The position numbers were made by a program, and so were the translations under genes. From Stutzerimonas stutzeri (lineage in GTDB: Bacteria > Pseudomonadota > Gammaproteobacteria > Pseudomonadales > Pseudomonadaceae), in assembly GCA_002339675.1 (NCBI GenBank), contig DDKB01000015.1, forward strand, positions 122,793 to 186,792: a stretch of DNA of 64,000 nt, read 5' to 3'. Position 1 is the first letter of the stretch, and every line of letters starts with the position of its first letter. This document shows positions 55,684 through 64,000 of this stretch, piece after piece. The notes beneath the pieces were generated by a model that saw only the letters and a program-made list of their open reading frames with translations, was not told the origin of the DNA and made no database searches.

Positions 55684-56855
55684 CAGGCCTGCCAGCTCTG
55701 CAGGCCGCGGGCAATGCGCTCGACCGCCTGCTCCAGCCTCGGCAGGTCCTGGGTGTAGGCGAAGCGCACATGATGCCCGGCCTGGTAGCGGCCGAAATCG
55801 AGCCCCGGCGTGATGGCGACGAACTCGGTCTCCAGCATGTGCTGGCAGAACCCGTAGGCATCGCCGCCAAATGCCGAGATGTCGGCGTACAGGTAGAAGG
55901 CCCCCTGCGGCTCGACGGCGATGCCAAAGCCCAGTTCGCGCAGTGCCGGCAGCAGGAAGTCCCGGCGCCGAGCGAACTGGGCACGGCGCGCCTCGAGAAT
56001 GTCCAGGGTGGCCGGCTCGAAGCAGGCCAGGGCGGCATGCTGGGCCATGGTCGGCGCGCTGATGTAGAGGTTCTGCGCCAGCTTTTCCAGCTCCGGTACG
56101 GCCGCCGGCGGCGCCACCAGCCAGCCGAGACGCCAGCCGGTCATGCCGAAGTACTTGGAAAAGCTGTTGAGCACGAAGGCCTCGTCATCGACCTCGAGCA
56201 CGCTGGCGGCGTCGGTGCCATAGGTCAGGCCGTGGTAGATCTCGTCGACCACCAGATGGCCGCCGCGGGACTTCAGCGCCGCCGAGAGGCCGCCCAGTTC
56301 GTCACGGTCGAGCAGCGTCCCGGTCGGGTTGGCCGGCGAGGCCACCAGCGCACCGACGCTGTCGCCGTCCCAGTACCGTTCGACCAGCTGTGGCGTGAGC
56401 TGGTAGCGCACGTCCGGCCCGACCGGGACCAGTTGCGCCGCACCCTCGATCAGGCGCAGGAAGTGCCGGTTGCACGGATAGCCCGGATCGGCCAGCAGCC
56501 AGTGCTTGCCCGGATCGACCAGCAGGCTGCTGGCCAGCAGCAGCGCGCCGGAACCGCCGGGAGTAATCAGCACCCGCTCGGGGTCAATAGACAGTTGATA
56601 GCGCGCGGCATAGAACCCGGCGATGGCTTCACGCAGCTGCGGCAGCCCGCGGGCGGCGGTATAGCGCGTATGGCCTGCGGCCAGGGCGGCCTGCCCGGCC
56701 GCGATGATGGGCTCGGCGGTGGTGAAATCCGGCTCGCCGATCTCCAGATGAATCACGTCACGGCCCAGCGCCTGCAATTCGTTGGCCCGAGCCAGCAGCG
56801 CCATGACGTGAAAGGGTTCGATTGCACGGCTACGTGCGCTGTATGACGAGGTCAT
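55683..56855 (-). CDS. PLP-dependent class I/II aminotransferase
   Basis: This 390-residue aminotransferase of fold type I has VIHLEIGEPDFTTAEP, TRYTAARGLPQLREAIAGFY, ASPANPTGTLL, DEIYHGLTY and the PLP Lys in NSFSKYFGMTGWRLGW. The AspC/YbdL-type family uses aromatic or dicarboxylic amino acids, and the substrate cannot be chosen here. ATG 56855 gives MTSSYSARSRAIEPF. sfsA overlaps its stop. The pair is divergent from dksA, with about 190 bp between. Confidence 0.88.
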   Translation of the reverse strand: MTSSYSARSRAIEPFHVMALLARANELQALGRDVIHLEIGEPDFTTAEPIIAAGQAALAAGHTRYTAARGLPQLREAIAGFYAARYQLSIDPERVLITPGGSGALLLASSLLVDPGKHWLLADPGYPCNRHFLRLIEGAAQLVPVGPDVRYQLTPQLVERYWDGDSVGALVASPANPTGTLLDRDELGGLSAALKSRGGHLVVDEIYHGLTYGTDAASVLEVDDEAFVLNSFSKYFGMTGWRLGWLVAPPAAVPELEKLAQNLYISAPTMAQHAALACFEPATLDILEARRAQFARRRDFLLPALRELGFGIAVEPQGAFYLYADISAFGGDAYGFCQHMLETEFVAITPGLDFGRYQAGHHVRFAYTQDLPRLEQAVERIARGLQSWQA

Positions 56856-57047
56856 CTGACCGCCCTGAAGAGTACAAAACGTGAATTCTACCGAAGGTCC
56901 CCCTGACACCGCAGCCACCGTGATATTCGGGAGTAGCGCACCCCGATACGATCTGGTAAGTTCGCCCGCTTGCAGCCGCAGGGCCGGCACGGGCCGGCAG
57001 AGGGACTCATTATCCTGCGCAATGGACATAGCGAGAGGCGTTCATCC

Positions 57048-57491
57048 ATGCCCATTACCAAAACGACACCCAGCAACCAACTGATTCGCGCCTTCGTGCC
57101 CTATAAGGAGTCCAAGGGTGAGGAGTACATGAGCGACGACATGCGCGCTCATTTCACCGGCATCCTCAACAAGTGGAAGCTGGAGCTGATGGAAGAAGTC
57201 GATCGCACCGTGCACCACATGCAGGACGAGGCGGCCAACTTCCCCGATCCGGCCGACCGCGCCAGCCAGGAAGAAGAGTTCAGCCTGGAACTGCGCGCCC
57301 GCGATCGCGAGCGCAAGCTGATCAAGAAGATCGACGAGACGCTGCAGCTGATCGAAGACAACGAATACGGCTGGTGCGACTCCTGCGGTGTCGAGATCGG
57401 CATCCGTCGCCTCGAAGCCCGCCCCACCGCCACGCTGTGCATCGACTGCAAGACGCTGGCGGAGATCAAGGAAAAGCAGATCGGTTCCTGA
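57048..57491 (+). CDS. dksA: RNA polymerase-binding factor DksA
   Basis: This 147-residue DksA has a long N-terminal helix, a coiled coil with acidic tip FPDPADRASQEEEF (DPADRA is the DxxDxA motif that enters the RNA polymerase secondary channel), and a Cys4 zinc finger CDSC...CIDC near residues 115-140. With ppGpp it tunes initiation at rRNA and amino-acid promoters. It is conserved next to gluQ in gammaproteobacteria, as here. ATG 57048 lies 9 nt after GAGAGG. Confidence 0.96.
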   Translation: MPITKTTPSNQLIRAFVPYKESKGEEYMSDDMRAHFTGILNKWKLELMEEVDRTVHHMQDEAANFPDPADRASQEEEFSLELRARDRERKLIKKIDETLQLIEDNEYGWCDSCGVEIGIRRLEARPTATLCIDCKTLAEIKEKQIGS

Positions 57492-57498
57492 TCCCGAA

Positions 57499-57519
57499 CG
57501 GGGCGCTTCGGCGCCCCGC
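57499..57519 (+). terminator. Hairpin after dksA
   Basis: CGGGGCGC-TTCG-GCGCCCCG is a stable UUCG-loop hairpin, with only a weak T-rich tail (CTTCATTTCC). It is a probable terminator or processing site between dksA and gluQ. Confidence 0.65.
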
Positions 57520-57581
57520 TTCATTTCCATCTGCCGCTGCCGAATCGCCCGCCTCGCCATCCCCTTCCGAGCCGGTCCGTC

Positions 57582-58484
57582 ATGCCCCCTTCTATTCCCG
57601 CATCGCCTGCCTACGTCGGTCGCTTCGCCCCGACACCCAGTGGCTACCTGCACTTCGGCTCGCTGATCGCCGCCCTCGCTTCCTACCTCGACGCCCGTGC
57701 CGCTGGCGGTCGCTGGCTGCTGCGCATGGAAGACCTCGACCCGCCACGCGAGATGCCCGGCGCGCAGGACGCCATCGTGCGCGCCCTGGAAGCCTACGGC
57801 TTCGAGTGGGACGGACCGATGCAGCGTCAGAGCGGACGGCTCGCGGTCTACAACGCGGTGATCGAACAGCTGCGCGAGGACGGCCACGCCTATGCCTGCA
57901 CCTGTTCGCGCAAGCAGCTGCAGCCATTCGCCGGCCTTTACCCGGGCTTCTGCCGCGAGGCCGCACACCCCAGCGCGGATGCCGCCATACGCCTGCGCGT
58001 GCCGGATAGGGCCTTCGCCTTCGTCGACCGGGTGCAAGGAGCGTTCGAGCAGCACCTGGCCCGCGAGGTGGGCGACTTCGTGATTCGTCGCCGCGACGGG
58101 CTGATCGCCTACCAACTCGCCGTGGTGCTCGACGATGCCTGGCAGGGTGTTACCGACATCGTGCGCGGCGCCGACCTGCTGGATTCAACGCCGCGCCAGC
58201 TCTACCTGCAAGCGCTGCTCGGCCTGCCGCAGCCGCGCTACCTGCATGTGCCGCTGATCATCCAGCCCGACGGCCACAAATTGGGCAAGCGTTACCGTTC
58301 GCCCCCGCTGGAACCCGCCGAGGCCACGCCACTGCTGCTGCGCGCCCTGCGCGCCCTCGGCCAGCCCACCCCGGAGGAACTGACCGAGGCGCTGCCCGCC
58401 GAGGTGTTGCGCTGGGCGATCCCGCGCTGGCAGGCCGAGCGCATCCCGCGCTGCAGGACGTTGGCCGAGGCGCAGTTGCGCTAG
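57582..58484 (+). CDS. gluQ: Glutamyl-Q tRNA(Asp) synthetase GluQ
   Basis: This 300-residue paralogue of the GluRS catalytic core attaches glutamate to queuosine of tRNA(Asp). The HIGH region reads FAPTPSGYLHFGSL and the KMSKS-like loop is HKLGKRYRSP. The zinc site is CTCSRKQLQPFAGLYPGFC. It lacks the anticodon-binding domain, so the length of about 300 fits. It follows dksA by 90 bp, the common arrangement. Confidence 0.94.
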   Translation: MPPSIPASPAYVGRFAPTPSGYLHFGSLIAALASYLDARAAGGRWLLRMEDLDPPREMPGAQDAIVRALEAYGFEWDGPMQRQSGRLAVYNAVIEQLREDGHAYACTCSRKQLQPFAGLYPGFCREAAHPSADAAIRLRVPDRAFAFVDRVQGAFEQHLAREVGDFVIRRRDGLIAYQLAVVLDDAWQGVTDIVRGADLLDSTPRQLYLQALLGLPQPRYLHVPLIIQPDGHKLGKRYRSPPLEPAEATPLLLRALRALGQPTPEELTEALPAEVLRWAIPRWQAERIPRCRTLAEAQLR

Positions 58485-58587
58485 AGCGGGAAGCAGGAAA
58501 CTGAATACGCCAGCATGCAGCCGCCGGGCACGTGGCAGGCCGCTCAGCCCTGATCGGGCGCCAGGGCTGCTAGCATCAGGGCTTTGT

Positions 58588-58620
58588 GCTTGAAGCTTGT
58601 GGCCTGCAGCTTGCCGCTTC
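58588..58620. repeat. Degenerate GCTTGAAGC/GCTTG repeat
   Basis: GCTTGAAGCTTG, GCAGCTTG and GCCGCTTC lie in tandem in the gap after gluQ. The sequence is related in motif to the GGCTTCA tandem repeat at 12943. Confidence 0.5.
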
Positions 58621-58657
58621 CTTTACCATCGCCTCCACTTTCGACACGAGTTCCAGC

Positions 58658-58834
58658 ATGTACATCTACCGACTGGTGCTGCTCCTGGTCGTGGGGATCT
58701 ATCTGTTCTCCCCGGCGATCATGGACTGGTGGATCGACCCCAACGGCGCCTGGTACCGGCCCTACCTGTTGTGGCTGATCCTCATCGTGGTGACTTTCAT
58801 CCTCCAGAGCCAGCGCGATGCCGACGAGCTTTAG
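58658..58834 (+). CDS. cbrX: Small membrane protein CbrX
   Basis: This 58-residue protein has two membrane helices (LVLLLVVGIYLFSPAIM and YLLWLILIVVTFILQ). It is encoded just upstream of and overlapping cbrA by 17 bp, which matches the cbrX described in P. putida as translationally coupled to cbrA. The role is to allow or modulate cbrA translation; a protein function is not known. ATG 58658 is preceded by weak TTCCAGC. Confidence 0.82.
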   Translation: MYIYRLVLLLVVGIYLFSPAIMDWWIDPNGAWYRPYLLWLILIVVTFILQSQRDADEL

Positions 58835-61772
58835 CCTCAGCCACCTGATCCTCATCAGCGTCGCCTACCTGCTGCTGCTGTTCGGGGTCGCCTGGGTCAG
58901 CGAGCGCGGGCTGATCCCGCGCTGGGTGATTCGCCATCCGCTGACCTATACCCTGTCGCTGGGCGTCTACGCCAGCGCCTGGGCCTTCTATGGCACCGTC
59001 GGGCTGGCCTACCAGTACGGCTACGGTTTTCTTGCCACCTATCTGGGCGTATGCGGCGCGTTCCTGCTGGCGCCGGTGCTGCTCTATCCGATCCTGCGCA
59101 TCACCCGCACCTATCAGTTGGCCTCGCTGGCGGACCTCTTCGCCTTTCGCTTTCGCAGCACCTGGAGCGGCGCGCTGACCACCGTGGTCATGCTGATCGG
59201 CATGCTGCCGCTGCTGGCCCTGCAGATTCAGGCCGTGGCCGACTCGATCGGTATCCTGACCCTGGAGCCGCTGCAGGAACGCGTGGCCCTGGGCTACTGC
59301 GTGATGATCATGCTGTTCACCATTCTCTTCGGCGCCCGGCACATCGCGACCCGGGAAAAGCACGAGGGACTGGTGTTCGCCATCGCCTTCGAGTCGGTGG
59401 TCAAGCTGGTCACCTTTGGCGGCGTCGGCCTGTATGCCCTGTACGCCGTGTTCGGCGGCCCGCATCAGCTGGAGATCTGGCTGCTGCAGAACCAGTCGGC
59501 GCTGCAGGCGCTGCATACGCCGCTGCAGGAAGGACCCTGGCGGACCCTGCTGCTGGTGTTCTTCGCCTCGGCCATCGTCATGCCGCACATGTACCACATG
59601 ACCTTTACCGAGAACCTCAATCCGCGCGCACTGGTCAGCGCCAGCTGGGGCCTGCCGCTGTACCTGCTGCTGATGAGCCTGGCAGTGCCGTTGATCCTCT
59701 GGGCCGGCCTGAAACTCGGCGTCAGCACCAACCCGGAATACTTCACCCTCGGCCTGGGCCTGACCGCCCACAGCGAGGCCCTCACGCTGCTGGCCTTTGT
59801 CGGCGGGCTGTCGGCCTCCAGCGGGCTGATCATCGTCAGCACCCTGGCGCTGTCGGGGATGGCGCTCAACCATCTGGTGCTGCCGCTCTACCAGCCGCCT
59901 ACCGAAGGCAACATCTACCGCTGGCTGAAATGGACCCGGCGCAGCCTGATCCTGGCGATCATCATGGCCGGCTACGGCTTCTACCTGATGCTGGGCGCCG
60001 AACAGGACCTGTCAAACCTGGGCATCGTCGCCTTTGTCGCGACCCTGCAGTTCCTGCCCGGTGTGCTCTCGGTGCTGTACTGGCCGACCGCCAACCGTCG
60101 CGGCTACATCGTCGGCCTGCTGGCCGGCATCGCCGTGTGGGTGGTGACGATGCTGATGCCGCTGGTGGGCAACCTCGACGGCTTCTATATCCCACTGTTC
60201 AATGTTGTCTACGTGCTCGACGACACCAGCTGGCACCTGGCGGCGATCGCTTCGCTGGCGGTCAACGTGCTGGCCTTCTCACTGGTCTCGATCTTCACCG
60301 AGACCAGTCCCGAGGAGCAGGCCGCCGCCGAAGCCTGCGCGGTGGAAAACGTGCGCCGGCCACAGCGGCGCGAACTGGCCGCCGCCTCGCCACAGGAGTT
60401 CGCCACCCAGCTGGCCAAGCCGCTCGGCGCCAAGACCGCACAGCGCGAGGTGGAACAGGCCCTGCGCGACCTGCAGCTGCCCTTCGATGAACACCGCCCC
60501 TACGCGCTGCGCCGCCTGCGCGATCGTATCGAGGCGAACCTCTCGGGGCTGATGGGGCCGAGCGTGGCCCAGGATATCGTCGAGAACTTTCTTTCCTACA
60601 AGCATGGCGCGGACGGCTACGTCACCGAGGACATCCACTTCATCGAGAGCCGCCTGGAGGACTACCACTCGCGCCTGACCGGCCTGGCCGCCGAACTCGA
60701 TGCGCTGCGCCGCTACCATCGTCAGACCCTGCAGGAATTGCCGATGGGGGTTTGCTCGCTGGCCAAGGACCAGGAAATCCTGATGTGGAACCGGGCACTC
60801 GAGGAACTCACCGAGATCCCAGCCCTGCAGGTGGTCGGCTCGCGCCTGTCGACCATCGCCGAACCCTGGCAGAGCCTGTTGGCAGACTTCATCCAGCAGA
60901 ACAACCAGCACCTGCACAAGCGCCGCCTGCAGCTGGACGGGCACAGCCGCTGCCTGAACTTGCACAAGGCGGCCATCGCCGAGCCCTTGGCCCCGGGCAG
61001 CAGCGGCCTGGTGCTGCTGATCGAAGACCTCACCGAAACCCAGCAGCTCGAGGACCGCCTGGTCCACTCCGAGCGCCTGGCCAGCATTGGCCGGCTGGCG
61101 GCCGGCGTGGCGCACGAGATCGGCAACCCCATCACCGGCATCGCCTGCCTGGCGCAGAACCTGCGCGAGGAACGCGAGACCGACGAGGAGATCGCCGAGA
61201 TCAGCAACCAGATCGTCGAGCAGACCAAGCGGGTGTCGCGCATCGTCCAGTCGCTGATGAGCTTTGCCCATGCCGGCGGCCGCCAGCACGACCTCTACCC
61301 GGTCAGCCTGGCCGAGGTCACCCAGGACGCGATCGCCCTGCTGTCGCTCAACCGACGCGGCACCGAGGTGCATTTCTTCAATCTCTGCGATCCGGCGCAC
61401 CTGGCCGAGGGCGACCCGCAGCGCTTGGCCCAGGTGCTGATCAACCTGCTGTCCAACGCCCGCGATGCTTCCGAGCCCGGCGGCGCGATCCGGGTGCGCA
61501 GCGAGCAGGCCGAGCAGACCGTGTACCTGATCGTGGAGGACGAAGGCAGCGGTATCCCGCAGGCGATCCAGGACCGCCTGTTCGAGCCGTTCTTCACCAC
61601 CAAGGACCCCGGCGAAGGCACCGGCCTGGGCCTCGCGCTGGTCTATTCGATCGTGGAAGAGCATTATGGCCAGATCAACATCGACAGCCCGGCAGACCCG
61701 ACAACCCAGCGCGGAACCCGGTTCCGCATTACCCTGCCACGGCATGTCGAGGCGACTGGTGCCAGCCAATGA
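58818..61772 (+). CDS. cbrA: Sensor kinase CbrA with SLC5/SSS transporter domain
   Basis: This 984-residue hybrid has an N-terminal sodium:solute-symporter-like domain (about 13 helices, residues 5-495), a linker (STAC-like), PAS (about 635-740), HisKA with RLAAGVAHEIGNPITGI (His766) and HATPase (LINLLSNARDAS, VEDEGSGIP, GTGLGLALVYSIVEEHYG). CbrA in Pseudomonas transports histidine and senses carbon/nitrogen status to activate CbrB. It overlaps cbrX. It ends 192 bp before cbrB, a gap long enough for a separate cbrB promoter, in which no gene is seen. Confidence 0.96.
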   Translation: MPTSFSLSHLILISVAYLLLLFGVAWVSERGLIPRWVIRHPLTYTLSLGVYASAWAFYGTVGLAYQYGYGFLATYLGVCGAFLLAPVLLYPILRITRTYQLASLADLFAFRFRSTWSGALTTVVMLIGMLPLLALQIQAVADSIGILTLEPLQERVALGYCVMIMLFTILFGARHIATREKHEGLVFAIAFESVVKLVTFGGVGLYALYAVFGGPHQLEIWLLQNQSALQALHTPLQEGPWRTLLLVFFASAIVMPHMYHMTFTENLNPRALVSASWGLPLYLLLMSLAVPLILWAGLKLGVSTNPEYFTLGLGLTAHSEALTLLAFVGGLSASSGLIIVSTLALSGMALNHLVLPLYQPPTEGNIYRWLKWTRRSLILAIIMAGYGFYLMLGAEQDLSNLGIVAFVATLQFLPGVLSVLYWPTANRRGYIVGLLAGIAVWVVTMLMPLVGNLDGFYIPLFNVVYVLDDTSWHLAAIASLAVNVLAFSLVSIFTETSPEEQAAAEACAVENVRRPQRRELAAASPQEFATQLAKPLGAKTAQREVEQALRDLQLPFDEHRPYALRRLRDRIEANLSGLMGPSVAQDIVENFLSYKHGADGYVTEDIHFIESRLEDYHSRLTGLAAELDALRRYHRQTLQELPMGVCSLAKDQEILMWNRALEELTEIPALQVVGSRLSTIAEPWQSLLADFIQQNNQHLHKRRLQLDGHSRCLNLHKAAIAEPLAPGSSGLVLLIEDLTETQQLEDRLVHSERLASIGRLAAGVAHEIGNPITGIACLAQNLREERETDEEIAEISNQIVEQTKRVSRIVQSLMSFAHAGGRQHDLYPVSLAEVTQDAIALLSLNRRGTEVHFFNLCDPAHLAEGDPQRLAQVLINLLSNARDASEPGGAIRVRSEQAEQTVYLIVEDEGSGIPQAIQDRLFEPFFTTKDPGEGTGLGLALVYSIVEEHYGQINIDSPADPTTQRGTRFRITLPRHVEATGASQ

Positions 61773-61964
61773 CCCGGCCTCGCTGCCGCGCATCGGCCCA
61801 CAGCCTGGGCTGGCGCAGGTGTCAGCCGTGCAGCCTGCACGCTGGTTCGTCGGGCCCCATGGCACCACCCACGCCGCATCGAGGCGGCTTCGCACGGGTC
61901 ACTGCGAGCACGCCGCCTGGCGTCCGCAGCCTGTAGCCGCCCTCAGAACGTCGAGAGAGTACTG

Positions 61965-63383
<1,419 letters not shown>

Positions 63384-63388
63384 CGGGT

Positions 63389-63438
63389 TGTTACCGGTAC
63401 GGAACATGCCGTAACAGAAACCGGGTTCATCGGTAACG
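63389..63438 (+). promoter_or_regulatory. CbrB upstream activating sequences for crcZ
   Basis: TGTTAC-N16-GTAACA (63389-63416) is a perfect 6-bp inverted repeat. A third half-site GTAAC lies at 63433. It lies about 100-125 bp upstream of the sigma-54 promoter, as expected for CbrB activation of crcZ. Confidence 0.8.
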
Positions 63439-63453
63439 AGGACCCGGTTTTTT
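63418..63453 (+). terminator. Rho-independent terminator of cbrB
   Basis: AAACCGGGT and ACCCGGTTT form a 9-bp stem with a 15-nt loop and a TTT tail. The third CbrB half-site lies within the loop. Confidence 0.85.
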
Positions 63454-63512
63454 CTGCCCCGGGAAACCCCCAGAAAATCGTAAACCTTTGAAAATAAAGG
63501 ACTTTCAAAAGC

Positions 63513-63528
63513 TGGCACGGCAAGTGCT
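63513..63528 (+). promoter_or_regulatory. Sigma-54 promoter of crcZ
   Basis: TGGCAC-GGCAA-GTGCT keeps GG and GC with ten bases between, the -24/-12 spacing for RpoN. Transcription should start near 63538. Confidence 0.85.
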
Positions 63529-63537
63529 TTCTATATG

Positions 63538-63906
63538 GCACAACAACAATAACAAGCAGACCCCACAATAAGAACAAGACGTACCGGCTCTAGCAGAACA
63601 AAAACAAGAAGGCAGAGACGTAGCTAACTGATTCTTTTGGAGAGGAAATGCCAATCGGGGTTTCGCCCCCGCGACCAGGCCGAGAACAACAAGAACTGCT
63701 CGAGCAGTGCCTGAACTGGTTGGATCAAATGATCGATGGCATATCAGCGACCAAAGAAATCCGTTTGCTCTTGGCTCCCAACGTAGGAGCGATTCCTGGA
63801 GGCGTTAGCCGAAGGGAACGGGCACAAACAAAAACAACACGCCCGAAATACTAATAACAACAAAGCACGCGACATCATTAAAGGGGGAGCTTCGGCTCCC
63901 CCTTGT
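63538..63906 (+). ncRNA. crcZ: CrcZ small RNA (Crc/Hfq titration)
   Basis: This CbrB/RpoN-dependent sRNA downstream of cbrB sequesters Hfq/Crc to relieve catabolite repression. Six A-rich AAnAAnAA motifs are visible: near 63541 (ACAACAATAACAAG), 63567 (AATAAGAACAAG), 63597 (AACAAAAACAAG), 63685, 63828 and 63854 (AATAACAACAAAG). The length of about 369 nt from the predicted start to the terminator agrees with CrcZ of other pseudomonads. Position and motifs make the assignment secure. The 5' and 3' ends are estimates. Confidence 0.92.
63882..63904 (+). terminator. Terminator of crcZ
   Basis: AAGGGGGAG-CTTCGG-CTCCCCCTT is a perfect stem of about nine bp with a TTCG-type loop. Confidence 0.9.
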
Positions 63907-63949
63907 GCTGTCTGCTGTTGGCCGTTTTTTGACACCTCCCCCTGCTTCG

Positions 63950-63978
63950 TTCACCATCCTTGCTCCCGGTGCTAGAAT
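63950..63978 (+). promoter_or_regulatory. Probable sigma-70 promoter of the next gene
   Basis: TTCACC and TAGAAT are separated by 17 bp at the window's end. In pseudomonads pcnB follows crcZ, so this may be its promoter. The gene itself is outside the window. Confidence 0.5.
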
Positions 63979-64000
63979 CCACGCTCGTTTCGTGGTCATT

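Noticed and set aside
59051..60490. 479-codon +1 frame within cbrA
   Set aside because: It is an out-of-frame shadow of the transporter domain, rich in Arg/Ala/Gly/His.

Overview
The window is ordinary, gene-dense, GC-rich gammaproteobacterial chromosome from a pseudomonad, most likely the Pseudomonas stutzeri group (Stutzerimonas). The main grounds are the arrangement cbrX-cbrA-cbrB-crcZ at the right end, a Pseudomonas-type malate:quinone oxidoreductase beside a PA4642-family gene, folM-folX beside a short flavodoxin gene, and the set of small Pseudomonas conserved proteins. The species assignment is inference. I see no rRNA, tRNA, CRISPR array, prophage, transposon or integrase.

Layout. 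1-9.3 kb: housekeeping and redox genes (AcpH-like phosphodiesterase, flavodoxin, pterin genes folM and folX, an Anabaena-sensory-rhodopsin-transducer homologue, DUF1244 and HopJ-like pair, cysZ, an FMN-reductase-like protein, a TetR/old-yellow-enzyme pair with a shared operator sequence, glutathione peroxidase, SlyD). 9.5-13 kb: ackA-pta acetate pathway. 13-20 kb: an acyltransferase facing a two-gene signalling operon made of a CHASE hybrid kinase with three receiver domains and a REC-PAS-GGDEF-EAL protein. 20-38.5 kb: envelope lipoproteins, an acyl-CoA ligase, a LysE exporter, a hydroxyacid dehydrogenase, rsmC, a GDT1/TMEM165 cation transporter, an M48 protease, a divergent YedK/HMCES protein, acyltransferases, mqo, a SulP transporter and an SDR.

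38.6-47.2 kb: a complete non-flagellar-linked chemosensory operon read leftward (receptor-like protein, cheY, STAS protein, cheA, MCP, cheW, cheR, cheD, cheB). Its CheA carries two 24-residue repeats that fit the MshEN pattern. The receptor-like protein carries a CheZ-like DxxxQ motif, while no cheZ is present. Divergent from it is a NarL-type histidine kinase/response regulator pair (47.5-49.5 kb).

49.5-51.1 kb: the most unusual stretch. Four copies of a 37-nt module with fixed internal spacing, each beginning with a perfect DnaA box (TTATCCACA) and mostly ending in an inverted box-like GGGATAACC, flank a LOG-family gene and a 27-codon small ORF. A 60-bp block of 38% GC with two TGATCA sites lies between copies 1 and 2. 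This resembles a replication-origin or DnaA-titration locus without dnaA nearby.

51-64 kb: DUF2726, DUF5924, MgtC and PQQ-type dehydrogenase genes, an aminotransferase-sfsA operon, dksA-gluQ, then the carbon-utilisation regulators cbrX-cbrA-cbrB. Downstream are a sigma-54 promoter, palindromic CbrB-type sites and the Crc/Hfq-titrating sRNA CrcZ with its terminator. The window ends in a probable promoter for the next gene, which would be pcnB in other pseudomonads.
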